Source of the DNA: AP-15 sp963785565
Lineage (GTDB): Bacteria; Pseudomonadota; Alphaproteobacteria; ATCC43930; CGMCC-115725
Direction of reading: 5' to 3'
Length of the DNA: 64,000 nucleotides
Assembly (NCBI GenBank): GCA_963785565.1
Contig: CAWAVV010000003.1
Location: 124,001 to 188,000 of the forward strand
Shown: piece by piece, positions 47,758 to 57,796 of the stretch
How positions within the stretch are numbered: position 1 is the first letter of the stretch
How the letters are laid out: every line of letters begins with the position of its first letter
Notes under the pieces: generated by a model
Seen by the model: only the letters and a program-made list of their open reading frames with translations
Database searches by the model: none
What the model was told of the DNA's origin: nothing
Position numbers and translations under genes: made by a program

Positions 47758-49542
47758 GTGTCCGAGGACAGCAGAGGACGCGTTAGGCGCCGCCTCGCGG
47801 CGATCCTGGTGGCCGGCTACAGCCGGCCGCTGCCCGGTGACGAAGCGGACAGCTTTGCCGGGCTGAGGGCGGTTTTGACCGAGATCATCAAGCCGCTGGC
47901 CTCAGAATACGGTGGAAACATCTTCAAGCAGACCAGCGACCTGGCGCTGATCGAGTTCGAAAGCGTCGTCGAGGCGGCGCGCTGCGCCGCCGCGCTGCGC
48001 GCTGCGGTCGAGCAAAAGAACCAAGCTTTGGCGAGCGAGCAGCGCATTGCCATGCGAATCGGGATCAATCTCGGCGACATCATTGTCGAAGGCGGCGACA
48101 TCTTTGGCGACGGCGTCAACATCGCGGCCCGGGTGGAGGCGTTGGCTGAACCCGGCAGCATCTACGTGTCCGGGATCGTCCACGACCAGGTGGCGGGCAA
48201 GGTCGATTTCGATTTCGACGACCTCGGCCCCAAAGCCCTGAAGAACATCAGAAGGCCGATTCACGTCTTCCGCATGGGTGGCTCGGCGGCCGAGAAGCCG
48301 GCGGACGCCAGCCCCGGTGAGGCCGCACCGCCGGCGAGCCTGCCCGGTTTCGACGACCGCCGCGCCATCGCGGTCCTGCCGTTCGCCAATTTCAGCGGCG
48401 ACCCGGAACAAGAATTTTTTGCCGACGGCATCACCGAGGACATCATTTCGCGGCTCGCCGGCTGGCGTGCGTTCCCGGTCATCGCCCGCAACTCGACGTT
48501 TACCTACAAGGGGCAAACCGTCGACATCGTAAAGGTCGGACGAGAGCTTGGCGTCCGTTACGTCCTCGAAGGCAGCGTGCGGAAATCGGGCCATCGCGTG
48601 CGTGTCACCGCCCAGTTGATCCAGGCGGATACCGGCCATCACATCATGGCCGAACGTTATGACCGCGACCTGACCGATTTGTTCGAGTTGCAGGACGAAA
48701 TCGTCTCCATAATCGCCGGCGCGATCCAACCGGAGCTGCTCAAATTCGAACGCGACCGTATCGCGGACCGGCCGCAGCAGAACGAGGATGCCTACGAATA
48801 CTACCAGCATGGCATGTTCCATCATTACCGGCAGAACAAGCAGGACAACAGCGAAGCGCAGGCCTATTTCCGCCGCGCGCTGGCGATCGATGAGCAATAC
48901 CCGCAAGCGATGGCGGCATTGTCGATCGCGCTGTGCGCCGCGGGTTATCTAAGCTGGACCGATAATGCCGAGCGAAATTACGAGGAATCATTCGACCTGG
49001 CGCAGCGCGCGGTTGCCCTCGATGCTCGCTACCCGAATGCCCGTTTTGCGCTGGCTCTAATCTGCATGTGGACGGCGCGCTCGGATCGCGCGATGGGAGA
49101 GTTCCAGGAAGCGATCAAGCTCAATCCGAGCTTTGCCGCGGCTCACGCCGTGCTCGGCGTCGTACTTAATTCTCGAGGTCAATCGGAAGAGGCGGTGGCG
49201 AGCGTCGAGAGGGGTATCCGCCTCAGCCCGAGCGATCCGCGCCTGTTTATTTGGCTCAGCGGGTTGGCGGCCGCTCATTATCAGCTGCGGCATTATTCCC
49301 AAGCGATTGAGATCGGTCGGCGGTCCTGGACGCTCAACCGCAATTACATAACGGGATTGACCTATGTGGTTGCCGGGCTTGCCCAGCTCGGGCAGATTGA
49401 GGATGCGCGCGCCACACTTGCGATCTTGAAAGAACTGGATCCCAACCTCACCGCGGTTCGCATGACCTTGGAGCGCGTCTACACGTATCAGCCCGGGATC
49501 GATCACTTGCATGAAGGCCTGCGCAAGGTCGGGATCGAGTAA
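47758..49542 (+). CDS. Class III nucleotide cyclase homologue, C2-like half, with TolB-like and TPR domains
   Basis: 594 residues from GTG 47758. The cyclase domain (residues 10-165) lacks the first metal-binding Asp: the sequence is AAILVAGYSRP where relatives read AADVVGYSR (position 17 is Leu). Asp61 survives in a changed TSDLALIEF. It keeps the base-recognition Lys57 (IFKQTSD), Asp114 (GGDIFGDG), the transition-state Asn121 and Arg125 (GVNIAARVE). These are the residues its neighbour has lost. A TolB/FlgO-like domain (AIAVLPFANFSGDPEQEFF) and five or more TPR units follow (EQYPQAMAALSIALCAAGYL, NARFALALICMWTARSD). It is preceded by a CRP site and its own promoter. Likely partner of the protein at 45809. 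Confidence 0.85.
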   Translation: MSEDSRGRVRRRLAAILVAGYSRPLPGDEADSFAGLRAVLTEIIKPLASEYGGNIFKQTSDLALIEFESVVEAARCAAALRAAVEQKNQALASEQRIAMRIGINLGDIIVEGGDIFGDGVNIAARVEALAEPGSIYVSGIVHDQVAGKVDFDFDDLGPKALKNIRRPIHVFRMGGSAAEKPADASPGEAAPPASLPGFDDRRAIAVLPFANFSGDPEQEFFADGITEDIISRLAGWRAFPVIARNSTFTYKGQTVDIVKVGRELGVRYVLEGSVRKSGHRVRVTAQLIQADTGHHIMAERYDRDLTDLFELQDEIVSIIAGAIQPELLKFERDRIADRPQQNEDAYEYYQHGMFHHYRQNKQDNSEAQAYFRRALAIDEQYPQAMAALSIALCAAGYLSWTDNAERNYEESFDLAQRAVALDARYPNARFALALICMWTARSDRAMGEFQEAIKLNPSFAAAHAVLGVVLNSRGQSEEAVASVERGIRLSPSDPRLFIWLSGLAAAHYQLRHYSQAIEIGRRSWTLNRNYITGLTYVVAGLAQLGQIEDARATLAILKELDPNLTAVRMTLERVYTYQPGIDHLHEGLRKVGIE

Positions 49543-49754
49543 GAGGCGAAACGCACTACCGGCAATCCAAAAAGAGCCGTGCGGCGGCGGGGGTCCTTCC
49601 TGTGCCCCCGCCGCTGTCGCGGTCAACTCTTGCATTGGCCCTGGAAATGGCCTCCCACGGTGTTCCCGCCCGATGTCACATTAGTGTTGTTGGAACACGA
49701 CAGACTGCCGCCTATCATATTGCCTGTGCACGCCGCGGGCCCTCCCATCCCGAT

Positions 49755-52700
49755 CTAAATCGCGGGCGTGTTGCTTTGCACCGATATGTTGCCATTAACA
49801 TGGCTGGAGCAGACCGTATAGGGCCCGGTTCCGGGGGGGTTCGGGACGAGGACACTCTGGATCGTCAAATTCCCGTTGATTTGCGACTGGGGTCCGATCA
49901 TGAAGGAGCCCGCCTGGGAAATATTAACATTGCCGGAGGAGACCCCACTGTTCGCGAAAGAGAGAGAGCCGGCGATCACGGTAATGTTGCCGTCAACTTT
50001 GCAGTTATTGATAAAAGCAGTCCCGCCATTGATCGTCAGATTTCCCAAGAACTCACACTGTTGATACGTGCACTGTTGGCCGAAGGGTAGGGTAACATTA
50101 CCCGAGATGGTGCCGGTGATGGGGGGCGTGTTGTTGGGGCCGTTGCTGCAGACACTCTTTGTTTGTCCCCCTTCAGACATGGGGTTGGCATCCGACGGTC
50201 CCGTCTCGTCCAGGTCGAACAGCAGGGTAGTGGTACCAGGGACTGGCGTGCCTGGCACGGAGACGGTTTGGGACGCCAGCGGAAGCGAGATGCCGAGAGC
50301 GCCTGGCAGGCCGCAGCATTCACCATAGACGAGAGTGAACAGCGATGTGCCGGAAGGCCCGGTATAGGTGCCTGATGAAGTTTGCGCGCTTGTGGGGCCG
50401 GGGCTGGAAAAGATCGTCGTGCCGTTAATTGCGAGGCTCGCCCCGTCGTCATGGGTTGCCTGGAAAGTTGGGGGATTGTTGGTAACGGGATCGGGATTGG
50501 TAACAGTCACCATCCCGGTGAACTGGAACAAGGTTCCCGTGCCAGTAGGTTCCTGCATACCATTGCCGGTGACGGGAGCGGCGAGAGCGCCCGACGTGTT
50601 TTCGACGATGTTCGTCGCACCCCCGCCCATCAGAAAGTCGTTCACGGAGGTTTCATTGGTGCCATTGGTGTTAAAGCAGAGTGTCAACCCCATCCCGCTG
50701 CAAGCCGAACTCGGAACGGTAAAGGTCACGTCGGGCGCACCCAAGCCACTCGGGGCGGTGATCGTCGCGTTTAGCGCCGCGTTCCGGTTAACCCAGGCGA
50801 AGCCCATAACTTCTGCCCCGCTCGGGGCCGAAGTCTGCATTTGCGCGAGGATCAGATTTGTCTTGTTCGGCTTGATGATGTGCGGCGTGACATGCGGGTC
50901 CGGGCGCCACGAGCTCGCGATCAGCGGCAGCGAGACCGCCGGGCAATCGCCAAAATTGCTTGTGGTTGTGAAGCCATCGCTGAACATGTAGGTGATTTTC
51001 GCCCTGCACAGATCATCATTGGTGATCGGAGCACCGCCGTCGATGAGGACACCCTTGGAGAAGAGGATGCTCTTGAGGATACCCTCCGAGAAGCTAATCG
51101 AGTCGTGCGTCCCGAGCCCGGGCTCCCGGAACTTGACCATCAGGCACTCCGCGGTCGCGGATGCGCATGGGCTATCGGCTGCCGCTTCAATACTCGGATT
51201 GGCCGAATCGTTATCGGCGCCGGGATAGTACGCGATGTTCCGCATAAGCGGATTATTTCCGGTGTCGGGATAGTAGTTGACGTCCCGGACGAGATCCTTC
51301 CGAGATTGGGAGACGACATGGAATCGGTCGTGTCTGGCAAATGTCTCTCCCCGAGGCAGCGTCAGTACCCAGGCGACGAGGGTCTCTCCCGGTTGGCCGC
51401 CGGCGGGGCCGGACAAATCGAAGCGGACCGGGTCGGCGGAGCTGCCGCCGGTCCCCAACTGTGCCTTCGTCGTCTCGTACGGTATCGGGTTGATGAGCCC
51501 GCTCAACTGTATAGGCGGCGGGATAATCGGCGGGTTGTTGGAGAGGGTAATCGGAGGGTTGTTGGAGAGGAGCAATCCGCTCATGCCCGACAGCACCTCT
51601 TGCTGCTGCGTCATCGGCAACTGGGCTGATGTAGCTATCCCATACCCGAATTTCGTATTGAGGGGGGTCACCTGATCGGCCGTTCCAGTGAAAAAACTCG
51701 GCGATTGGACCGTCAGATTGTTGGCCGGCGGCAAGCACGACAATATCGACGTATTTCCAGGAGCAAGCACACACATGACCGTCGGTTCGGTGCGGAGGCT
51801 GCCGGCTGTCATCAGGTTGGCGCCGCATGCCGGATAGCTCGAATCGCATTCGCCAAATAGAGGGTTGGTGGGGATCGGCGGCGCGACGCCAAAGGGGGCG
51901 GTATAGAAGGGCGTGGCGGGCGGCGGCGGGACGTTTGTGGGCGGGGTCCAAGGCCCTGCTCCGTAAGTATCGTGGTCGAGGCCGAGATCGTGCAACAGCT
52001 CGTGCGTGATCGTGTCCGGACGGGCTTGCAGCGGAGTCGGTGCAAAAAACGTATTCCCGCTGATGGCGACGCCGTTGTTGCCGATCCAGCTGATGCCGTA
52101 GAGCGTGCCCCCCGAAGTCGGCGAGTTGAGGGTGTTGACGAAGAACATATTGATCGTCGAGGCGTCCGTGCTGCGCGGAGACGAAGGGCTCCCGCACGTA
52201 TTCACTACGCCGCCGACAGTCGCACCCGCCGGGATAGTCATCTGAGAGATGGCGCAGGGGGGCGACGGCGGGTTCGAGGTGGATTTGACCTGCTGCGAGA
52301 GGGACTGGAAATCCGTGCTCTGCAGACCGGTAATTGCCGCCATGATCGTCGTTGATTTGACGGTTTGCGAAGGGTTGACCGTGTAGGTGCCCTTGCCGCC
52401 GGTTCCGGTGATCATCCCGGTAATAACGGTGCCGGCCGCGACCGCCTTATTCGACGACGACAGCACATCGGTCACAGCCAGAGTCGGGGGAGCTTTACTC
52501 CCGAAAGGAACGGTACAAGAAGAGGTGATGGTAAGGACAAAGCCTGAAATAGAACCGGTGCAGTTCGCAACTGGGGTCGTAGTCTGCGTAACGTTCAGCG
52601 TCGTGAAGTTCGTACCTGCCGGCGAGATGTACTGCGTCATTGGAAACCAGACCAAGTCGATGCCAATGTTGTTCAACAGCACCCGGGTGATGTCCACTCC

Positions 52701-53097
52701 TGACTTGTCGTTGACGGGGGGCGGGCTGACTCCTGTCATCGGATCGACGGTAAAACCAATCGGGTTCGGACTGGTCGGGTTGTTCGGAACCATCGAGGGA
52801 ACACCCGGCGGCGGGACAATGTTCTGGAGAGGCATGCCTGCGCTGCTCGGGGTGCCCGTTGTAGATGTGGTGTTAAACGGCGCACAGGTTGTAATTGTGC
52901 TGCCCCGAAAGGTCGTCGTCGTACATACGTCGATAGGCTGAACCTTGATGTAGCAGGCGAACGTCCCCGTTGCCGGGAATTATGCCGGTGAGCGAGGGGG
53001 TGCACATGGCAACCGCCTCGCCCGACGCGAGGCAAACCGCCGTCGCCAACAGAAACGCCCACACCATCCGGCCCGGCCGGGAACTCGAAGCCCTCAT
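49755..53097 (-). CDS. Large secreted metzincin-like metalloprotease with beta-helix C terminus, frameshift near 52,970
   Basis: Starts at ATG 53097 with a signal peptide (VWAFLLATAVCLASGEAVA). The frame breaks near 52,970, and after one repaired base it continues as TGTFACYIKVQPIDVCTTTT. The protein then runs to TAG 49755, about 1,110 residues. Catalytic motif HELLHDLGLDH (about 51971-52003) is the HExxHxxGxxH of metzincins. A PA14-like block (TFQATHDDGASLAINGTTIF) and a C-terminal run of GN-I/L-T repeats follow (VDGNITVIAGSLSFANSG), resembling a right-handed beta-helix. Beyond the TAG the same frame continues for 43 codons in the same repeat style to TGA 49623. A class II CRP promoter precedes it. 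Divergent from another secreted-protein gene. Confidence 0.75.
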
Positions 53098-53127
53098 GTT
53101 AACCCTCCCGTTGCGCGATACACCAAA

Positions 53128-53133
53128 ATTATC
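53128..53133 (-). promoter_or_regulatory. Predicted -10 element of the metalloprotease gene
   Basis: GATAAT on the minus strand, five of six consensus bases, placing transcription start near 53121, 24 bases before ATG 53097. Confidence 0.55.
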
Positions 53134-53153
53134 CCACTTTTAATCGACCCAAG

Positions 53154-53169
53154 TGTGAACGAGTTCACA
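53154..53169 (-). promoter_or_regulatory. CRP consensus site with class II spacing, metalloprotease gene
   Basis: TGTGA-ACGAGT-TCACA, both half-sites perfect, with flanking G and C also palindromic. Its centre (53161.5) is about 40.5 bases from the predicted start near 53121. It also lies 212 bases before the divergent secreted-protein gene at 53382, which it might influence. Confidence 0.72.
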
Positions 53170-53381
53170 CTCGGGAGGGTCTGCAGCCGATATTTTTGAC
53201 CGGTTCACGAGGAAACTCGCGTAACCGAACGTAACAAAATCGGCTAAAAACGGAACAGATGCAACAAGATCCGAGGATTTCTTTGTTAACCAACATAATC
53301 CGTTGCAATTGAGACAACATTCGCCAAACATGGCCGTCGAACCAGGGTGATTCGTTCAGGCCGCCAAAAGGGAGGTGTACG

Positions 53382-54645
53382 GTGAGCACATCGATCAGGT
53401 CCCGCTCGTTTTCTCGTCTGGCCGGCGCGCTCGGCGCCTTATGGCTGTGCGGCGCCGGCGCGGCCTGGGCCGGCGACGGCGGGGATCTGGGAAGCCTTCA
53501 GAACATTACCAATGGGTTCTGCGCGGCCCTGAAAATGGCCTCCTGTCCTCAGCTCCCCACGGTCGCTCAAGCGATCCTGGAAGTGGCTGGTCTGGAAAAC
53601 TCCCCGCCTGAGATGGTCGCCGCCCAAAACAAGATCCCGCCGGGGAGCAACGTTACCGCAGGCAATGCGGCTGCCCTGCTCGTCGACAACAAAGTCCCGA
53701 CCCCGTTCCCGATCAACTCTAACTCCTCGCCTGCATTGTTCGATGCAGGATCCCCGCCGTCGGGCCTGTTGTCGACCCTGACGCCGCTCGCCTTCGCATC
53801 GCAGAAGTCGGGAACAACGGCCGTTGCGACTCAGCTCTACGACCCCAAGGCAGACACCTTCCTCTACGCGGTCTCGGTCTCGGAGGCCGGACAAACCAAC
53901 GCGAAAGGGTTCACCGAGCCCGACACGGCGTTTTTCTTCTACGACGACCTTTTCCGGGTAGCCCAGAATTTCACCAAGGGCCAAATTGTCGCCAAATTCT
54001 CGTTCCCGTTGACGGTTTTGACCGGCAGCGGCAGCGAGAATGCGCCGGTCATGGTCATGCTGAAAGTCCTAGCCACCTGCAACGGCGGACCTGCCTGCTT
54101 GCAGGCATACGTGTCCGGCGGCGGGATTGCGCCCTCGACCCTGGCAAGCGATCTGGGGATAACCTTTGCGCTCGTCTTTAGCCCGTCGCCGACCTCGCCG
54201 CAAAAGCACGCAATCTTTGAAGTGGCGGTCCCGCTCCTCGTCACCGTTGCCACCGACCCGGCGTATTTCTACTTCCAAATCACCGGCCAACCGGGCAATG
54301 GATCAGAAGTTACAACCTTTCCCGCCGCCATCAACCGGTAACCTCGGGCTCGATACCGTCTTCGCCTTCGACGAGACCAATCCGGTTTTGCCTGCCGGAG
54401 CATCTATAGGACTAGCCCCGACCGCAGCGCCCTTCTGCACCACCACAACCTGTCCGGCATCGGGGGATGCGCCGCCGCTGCTTTCCGTCCCCTTCGCGTT
54501 GTGCGCGTCCCTTCCGGACAACAGCAACGGGCCGGCCGCCCGCCTTCGGCCTGCCGTTGGTGCGTATTATGCGATCGCGACCGATGGCGAGACGCTCGTC
54601 GGGGCGCCGGTTCCTTCGGTCTTTAGTGCGTGCCCTGCGCTCTAA
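53382..54645 (+). CDS. Secreted protein of unknown family, one-base frameshift
   Basis: Starts at GTG 53382 with AGGGAGG close upstream. Signal peptide GALGALWLCGAGAAWA. The mature part begins GDLGSLQNITNGFCAALKMA and contains beta-rich stretches (FSFPLTVLTGSGSENAPVMV). The frame ends at TAA near 54339, but the adjacent frame continues the same composition: LGLDTVFAFDETNPVLPAGA, then CTTTTCPASGDAPPLLSVPF and ATDGETLVGAPVPSVFSACP to 54645. Repairing one base near 54337 gives about 420 residues. The family is not recognised; Cys pairs and Ser/Pro content suggest a surface or extracellular protein. Divergent from the metalloprotease across the CRP-site region. Confidence 0.65.
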
Positions 54646-54710
54646 AAGTGCGCGCGGACCTGGGCGCAAACTCGGCATGACGGGGTCTTAGACCGCGCGA
54701 GGAGGCAGCG

Positions 54711-55511
54711 CTGGTAATTCTCATCGTCGTTATCGGCAGCCTGCTTCTCGTGGCGCTCGCGGAGCTGTGCCGGCCGCGACGGCGGCGAGAGTTTCCGGCG
54801 CTGCGGCGGCGGCTGGGCAATATCGGGTTCTGGCTCCTCAATCTCGTCCTCGCCACCTTCACCTTCGCGCCGCCGGAGACCTTCCGGCCGCAGCTCGAAG
54901 CGACCCTTGGCGTGGCCTTGCCTTCTTGGCCGATCGCTACTCGATGGCTCAGCTTCTTGGTGGCCTTTCTGCTGCTCGACTTTCTGTACTACGGCGTACA
55001 TCGCTGCCAGCACGCGGTGCCGTTCCTATGGCGCTTCCACGCGCTGCATCACTCCGATCCCGATGTCGATGTCACGACCTCGGTGCGCCACCATCCGATC
55101 GAGTACCTGCTCGCCGCCGGGTTCTACTGGCTGGCGGTGTTGGCGCTCGACATCCCGGTCTTCGTCGTGATGAGCCACGCGCTGGCGGTCTTCGCCGCCG
55201 CCGCCGTTACGCATGGCAACACCAGGTTGCCGGGATGGCTGGAGCGGCTGTTGCAGCCGGTGGTGATCACTCTCGACCTACATCTCGTCCACCACTCCGT
55301 CTCACTCGACGAGGCGAACGCCAATTTCGGCGCTGTCCTTTCGGTCTGGGACCGGCTGTTCGGCACTTATCTCCGACTTCCCCGTGCGCAGCAGGACCAG
55401 ATCGTTTTCGGAGTCAGTGAACTGCCGCGCCGGGAATGCTTGAAGCCATCGGCGATGCTGATGACGCCCTGGCGGCTCGCTCGCGCCAACCGCGTCGCAG
55501 CCCGAAGCTGA
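54711..55511 (+). CDS. Sterol desaturase / fatty acid hydroxylase family membrane protein
   Basis: About 266 residues. The N-terminal membrane segment LVILIVVIGSLLLVALAELC begins at a CTG codon at 54711 that follows AGGAGG by six bases, so CTG is my preferred start; the next standard start, GTG 54750, would cut the first helix in half. The diiron histidine boxes are HRCQH, HALHH and a final HLVHHS, followed by ANFGAVLSVWDRLFGTY. Members hydroxylate or desaturate lipids in the membrane. The gene for a MlaC-like lipid-transfer protein lies convergently right after it. Substrate unknown. Confidence 0.85.
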   Translation: MVILIVVIGSLLLVALAELCRPRRRREFPALRRRLGNIGFWLLNLVLATFTFAPPETFRPQLEATLGVALPSWPIATRWLSFLVAFLLLDFLYYGVHRCQHAVPFLWRFHALHHSDPDVDVTTSVRHHPIEYLLAAGFYWLAVLALDIPVFVVMSHALAVFAAAAVTHGNTRLPGWLERLLQPVVITLDLHLVHHSVSLDEANANFGAVLSVWDRLFGTYLRLPRAQQDQIVFGVSELPRRECLKPSAMLMTPWRLARANRVAARS

Positions 55512-56195
55512 TCAGTCGGCCCGGGCGGTGGTCCGGGTCAGCATGTCAGCTTTGCGGTTGAGCGCCTCGATCAGGCCGTCGATGCCCTGGTTTCTCAGGA
55601 TCGCGGCGAATTCGGAGCGTCTGGTCGCCACCTCGCTGATCGTCCCGTCGACATAGATGTCGGCGATCTGCCAGCTGCCGCCGTCCTGACGCATCAGGTA
55701 ATCGATTTCCACCGGCTCACCATTCGCCTTGACGATCCGGCTGCTGACGATGACGCCGGACGGCGCAGGCCGCTCACCGGTCACCTGAAGCTTTTGCCCA
55801 TCATAGCTGGCGAACCGGTCGGCATAGATCGCCGAGATATAACGGCCATAACTGTCGGTGACCTGCTGCTGCTGGGCCGCGCCCAAACCGGCCCAGGCCG
55901 GGCCGACCGACAGGCGGGCCATGACCGGCAGGTCGAAACTGCGCCGGATGACCGGCTCCAACTGTGCGAAGCGGCCGCTTTCGCCGAGCGTCGAACCGTT
56001 TTTCATCGCGCCGAGCAAGTTGGCATAGAGGGCATTCACGGTATCGCTGCCGCCCGCCGCCATGGCCGAGCCGTAGCCGGCGACGGAAGCAAGCGCGAGC
56101 ACCGCGGCAAAGCCAACCACCTTGCGCCCAAATCGCTGTGCCGCCGTCGGTCCCCTCGATGCGGCCGGAATCTTCGATAGATTACCCTTGATCAT
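55512..56195 (-). CDS. MlaC/Ttg2D-type phospholipid-binding protein
   Basis: 227 residues from ATG 56195. Signal peptide KVVGFAAVLALASVAGYGSA. The mature domain has the MlaC pattern: SFDLPVMARLSVGPAWAGLG, DSYGRYISAIYADRFASYDG and IDYLMRQDGGSWQIADIYVD, ending with a helix. It ferries phospholipids between membranes in the Mla system; HpnM of hopanoid clusters is a close relative and fits equally well. No Mla ABC genes are adjacent. Longer in-frame starts add only repetitive non-family sequence. Divergent from the antiporter gene across 237 bases. Confidence 0.85.
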   Translation of the reverse strand: MIKGNLSKIPAASRGPTAAQRFGRKVVGFAAVLALASVAGYGSAMAAGGSDTVNALYANLLGAMKNGSTLGESGRFAQLEPVIRRSFDLPVMARLSVGPAWAGLGAAQQQQVTDSYGRYISAIYADRFASYDGQKLQVTGERPAPSGVIVSSRIVKANGEPVEIDYLMRQDGGSWQIADIYVDGTISEVATRRSEFAAILRNQGIDGLIEALNRKADMLTRTTARAD

Positions 56196-56432
56196 GACCG
56201 ATCTCGGTTGCCTCCTGTCTTTCGTCCGATTAGGTGCGTGCAGCGCAACAAGTTTCAAGACATGGCTGAGCTGCGGTGCGCTCATTGCAACGCCGCGGGG
56301 ATGCTCCTGCATCCGACTGGGCGCCCCGACCCGCACGTTCCCGCGCTTGGCGGAAGAACCCACAAAGCTAACGAATGACACATGGGGCTGTTCCACGCTG
56401 GATGGTCCTTTGACGCAAATAAACGGTGAGGC

Positions 56433-57714
56433 ATGCAATCTCCCTTTGATTTGTTGGCATTGCTGTTGGTGCTGGCGGCAATCTATGGTTACCTGAACCA
56501 TCGGCTGTTTCACTTGCCGTTGACGGTGGGGCTGCTGCTGATGGCGCTGCTGAGCACGATGGCGCTGATCGCGGCCGACGCCGCGGCCCCGCATCTCGGG
56601 CTCCGGCTCGCTATCCGCGGGCTGCTCGCCGGGGTCAATTTTCCGGTGGCCCTGCTCAACGGCTTTCTGAGCTTTCTGCTGTTCGCCGGAGCGCTCGAGG
56701 TCGATTTCGCTGAGCTGTTCGCGCGAAAATGGACGGTGCTTACCCTGGCCACTTTCGGCACGGTGCTGTCGACGGCGCTGATCGCGGGGGTGCTGCTCGG
56801 CGTATCGGCGGCGCTTGGGAACGGGCATCCCGCTCGCCTGGTGCCTCGTCTTCGGCGCCTTGATCTCGCCGACCGACCCGGTCGCCGTGCTGCTGGTCCT
56901 CAGGCGGGTCGGCATCCCCCAATATCTGCAAGCGATTATCGCCGGGGAGAGCCTGTTCAACGACGGGATCGCCGTTGTGCTGTTTACTCTGCTGCTGTCG
57001 CTGGCGACCGGCAGCGGCGATCACGCGCACGGTCCCCTGGCGATCGCCGGCCAGTTTCTGCTGTCGGCGGTCGGCGGCGGCGTCCTCGGCCTGGTGCTCG
57101 GTTATGCCGCGTTTTTGCTGATCCGCGGGGTAGACGATTACAATGTCGAGCTGATCATCTCGCTCGCTTTGGTGACCGGCACCTACAGCCTTGCCGGCAC
57201 GCTCAATGTCTCGGGCCCGGTCGCGGTCGTCGTCGCCGGCATTCTGATGGGCAATCATGGGATGCAGCAGGCGATGAGCGAGGCGACCCGCCAGCATTTG
57301 AAGACGTTTTGGCTCCTGGTCGACGACACGTTGAACGCGCTGTTGTTCCTACTGATCGGGCTGGAGATCGCGGCGATCGATTTGGCCTGGCGCGCGCTCG
57401 CCGCCACCGCCGTCATGATCCCGGTCGTGCTCGCGGCCCGCTGGCTCAGCGTCACCGCGTCGGCGCTGCCGCTCAATCTGCGTCTGCCGGGGCGGTTCGG
57501 CTCGTTCCTGGTGTTGACTTGGGGCGGGCTGCGCGGCGGCATCTCGGTGGCTCTGGCGCTGGCGTTACCGCCGACAATCTATAAGGACACGATGTTGACG
57601 ATTGCTTACGGGATCGTCGTGTTTGCGATTGTGGTCCAGGGCCTCACCCTCGAATGGATGGCGCGCCGCGCGCTGCCGGCGCTGCCTGCCGCGGCCGGCG
57701 CTGAGGAAGGCTGA
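56433..57714 (+). CDS. CPA1-type Na+/H+ antiporter, one-base frameshift
   Basis: Inner-membrane cation/proton antiporter (NhaP/NHE group) with about 12 helices. The first part runs from LALLLVLAAIYGYLNHRLFH to LIAGVLLGVSAALG. After one extra A near 56820 the next frame continues as TGIPLAWCLVFGALISPTDP (the ISPTDPVAV ion-site motif), then IIAGESLFNDGIAVVLFTLL (the ESLxND signature) and TWGGLRGGISVALALALP. Repairing that base gives a full-length protein of about 427 residues, so a sequencing error is likely. The truncated FtsH gene begins 82 bases later. Confidence 0.85.
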
Positions 57715-57796
57715 GCGCGCCTCGACTGGATCGCCGCCCGACGGTTTGGGCTATAATGGGCCTGCGAATTTTCCGGCGCGAGCCAGGAAGACTGCC

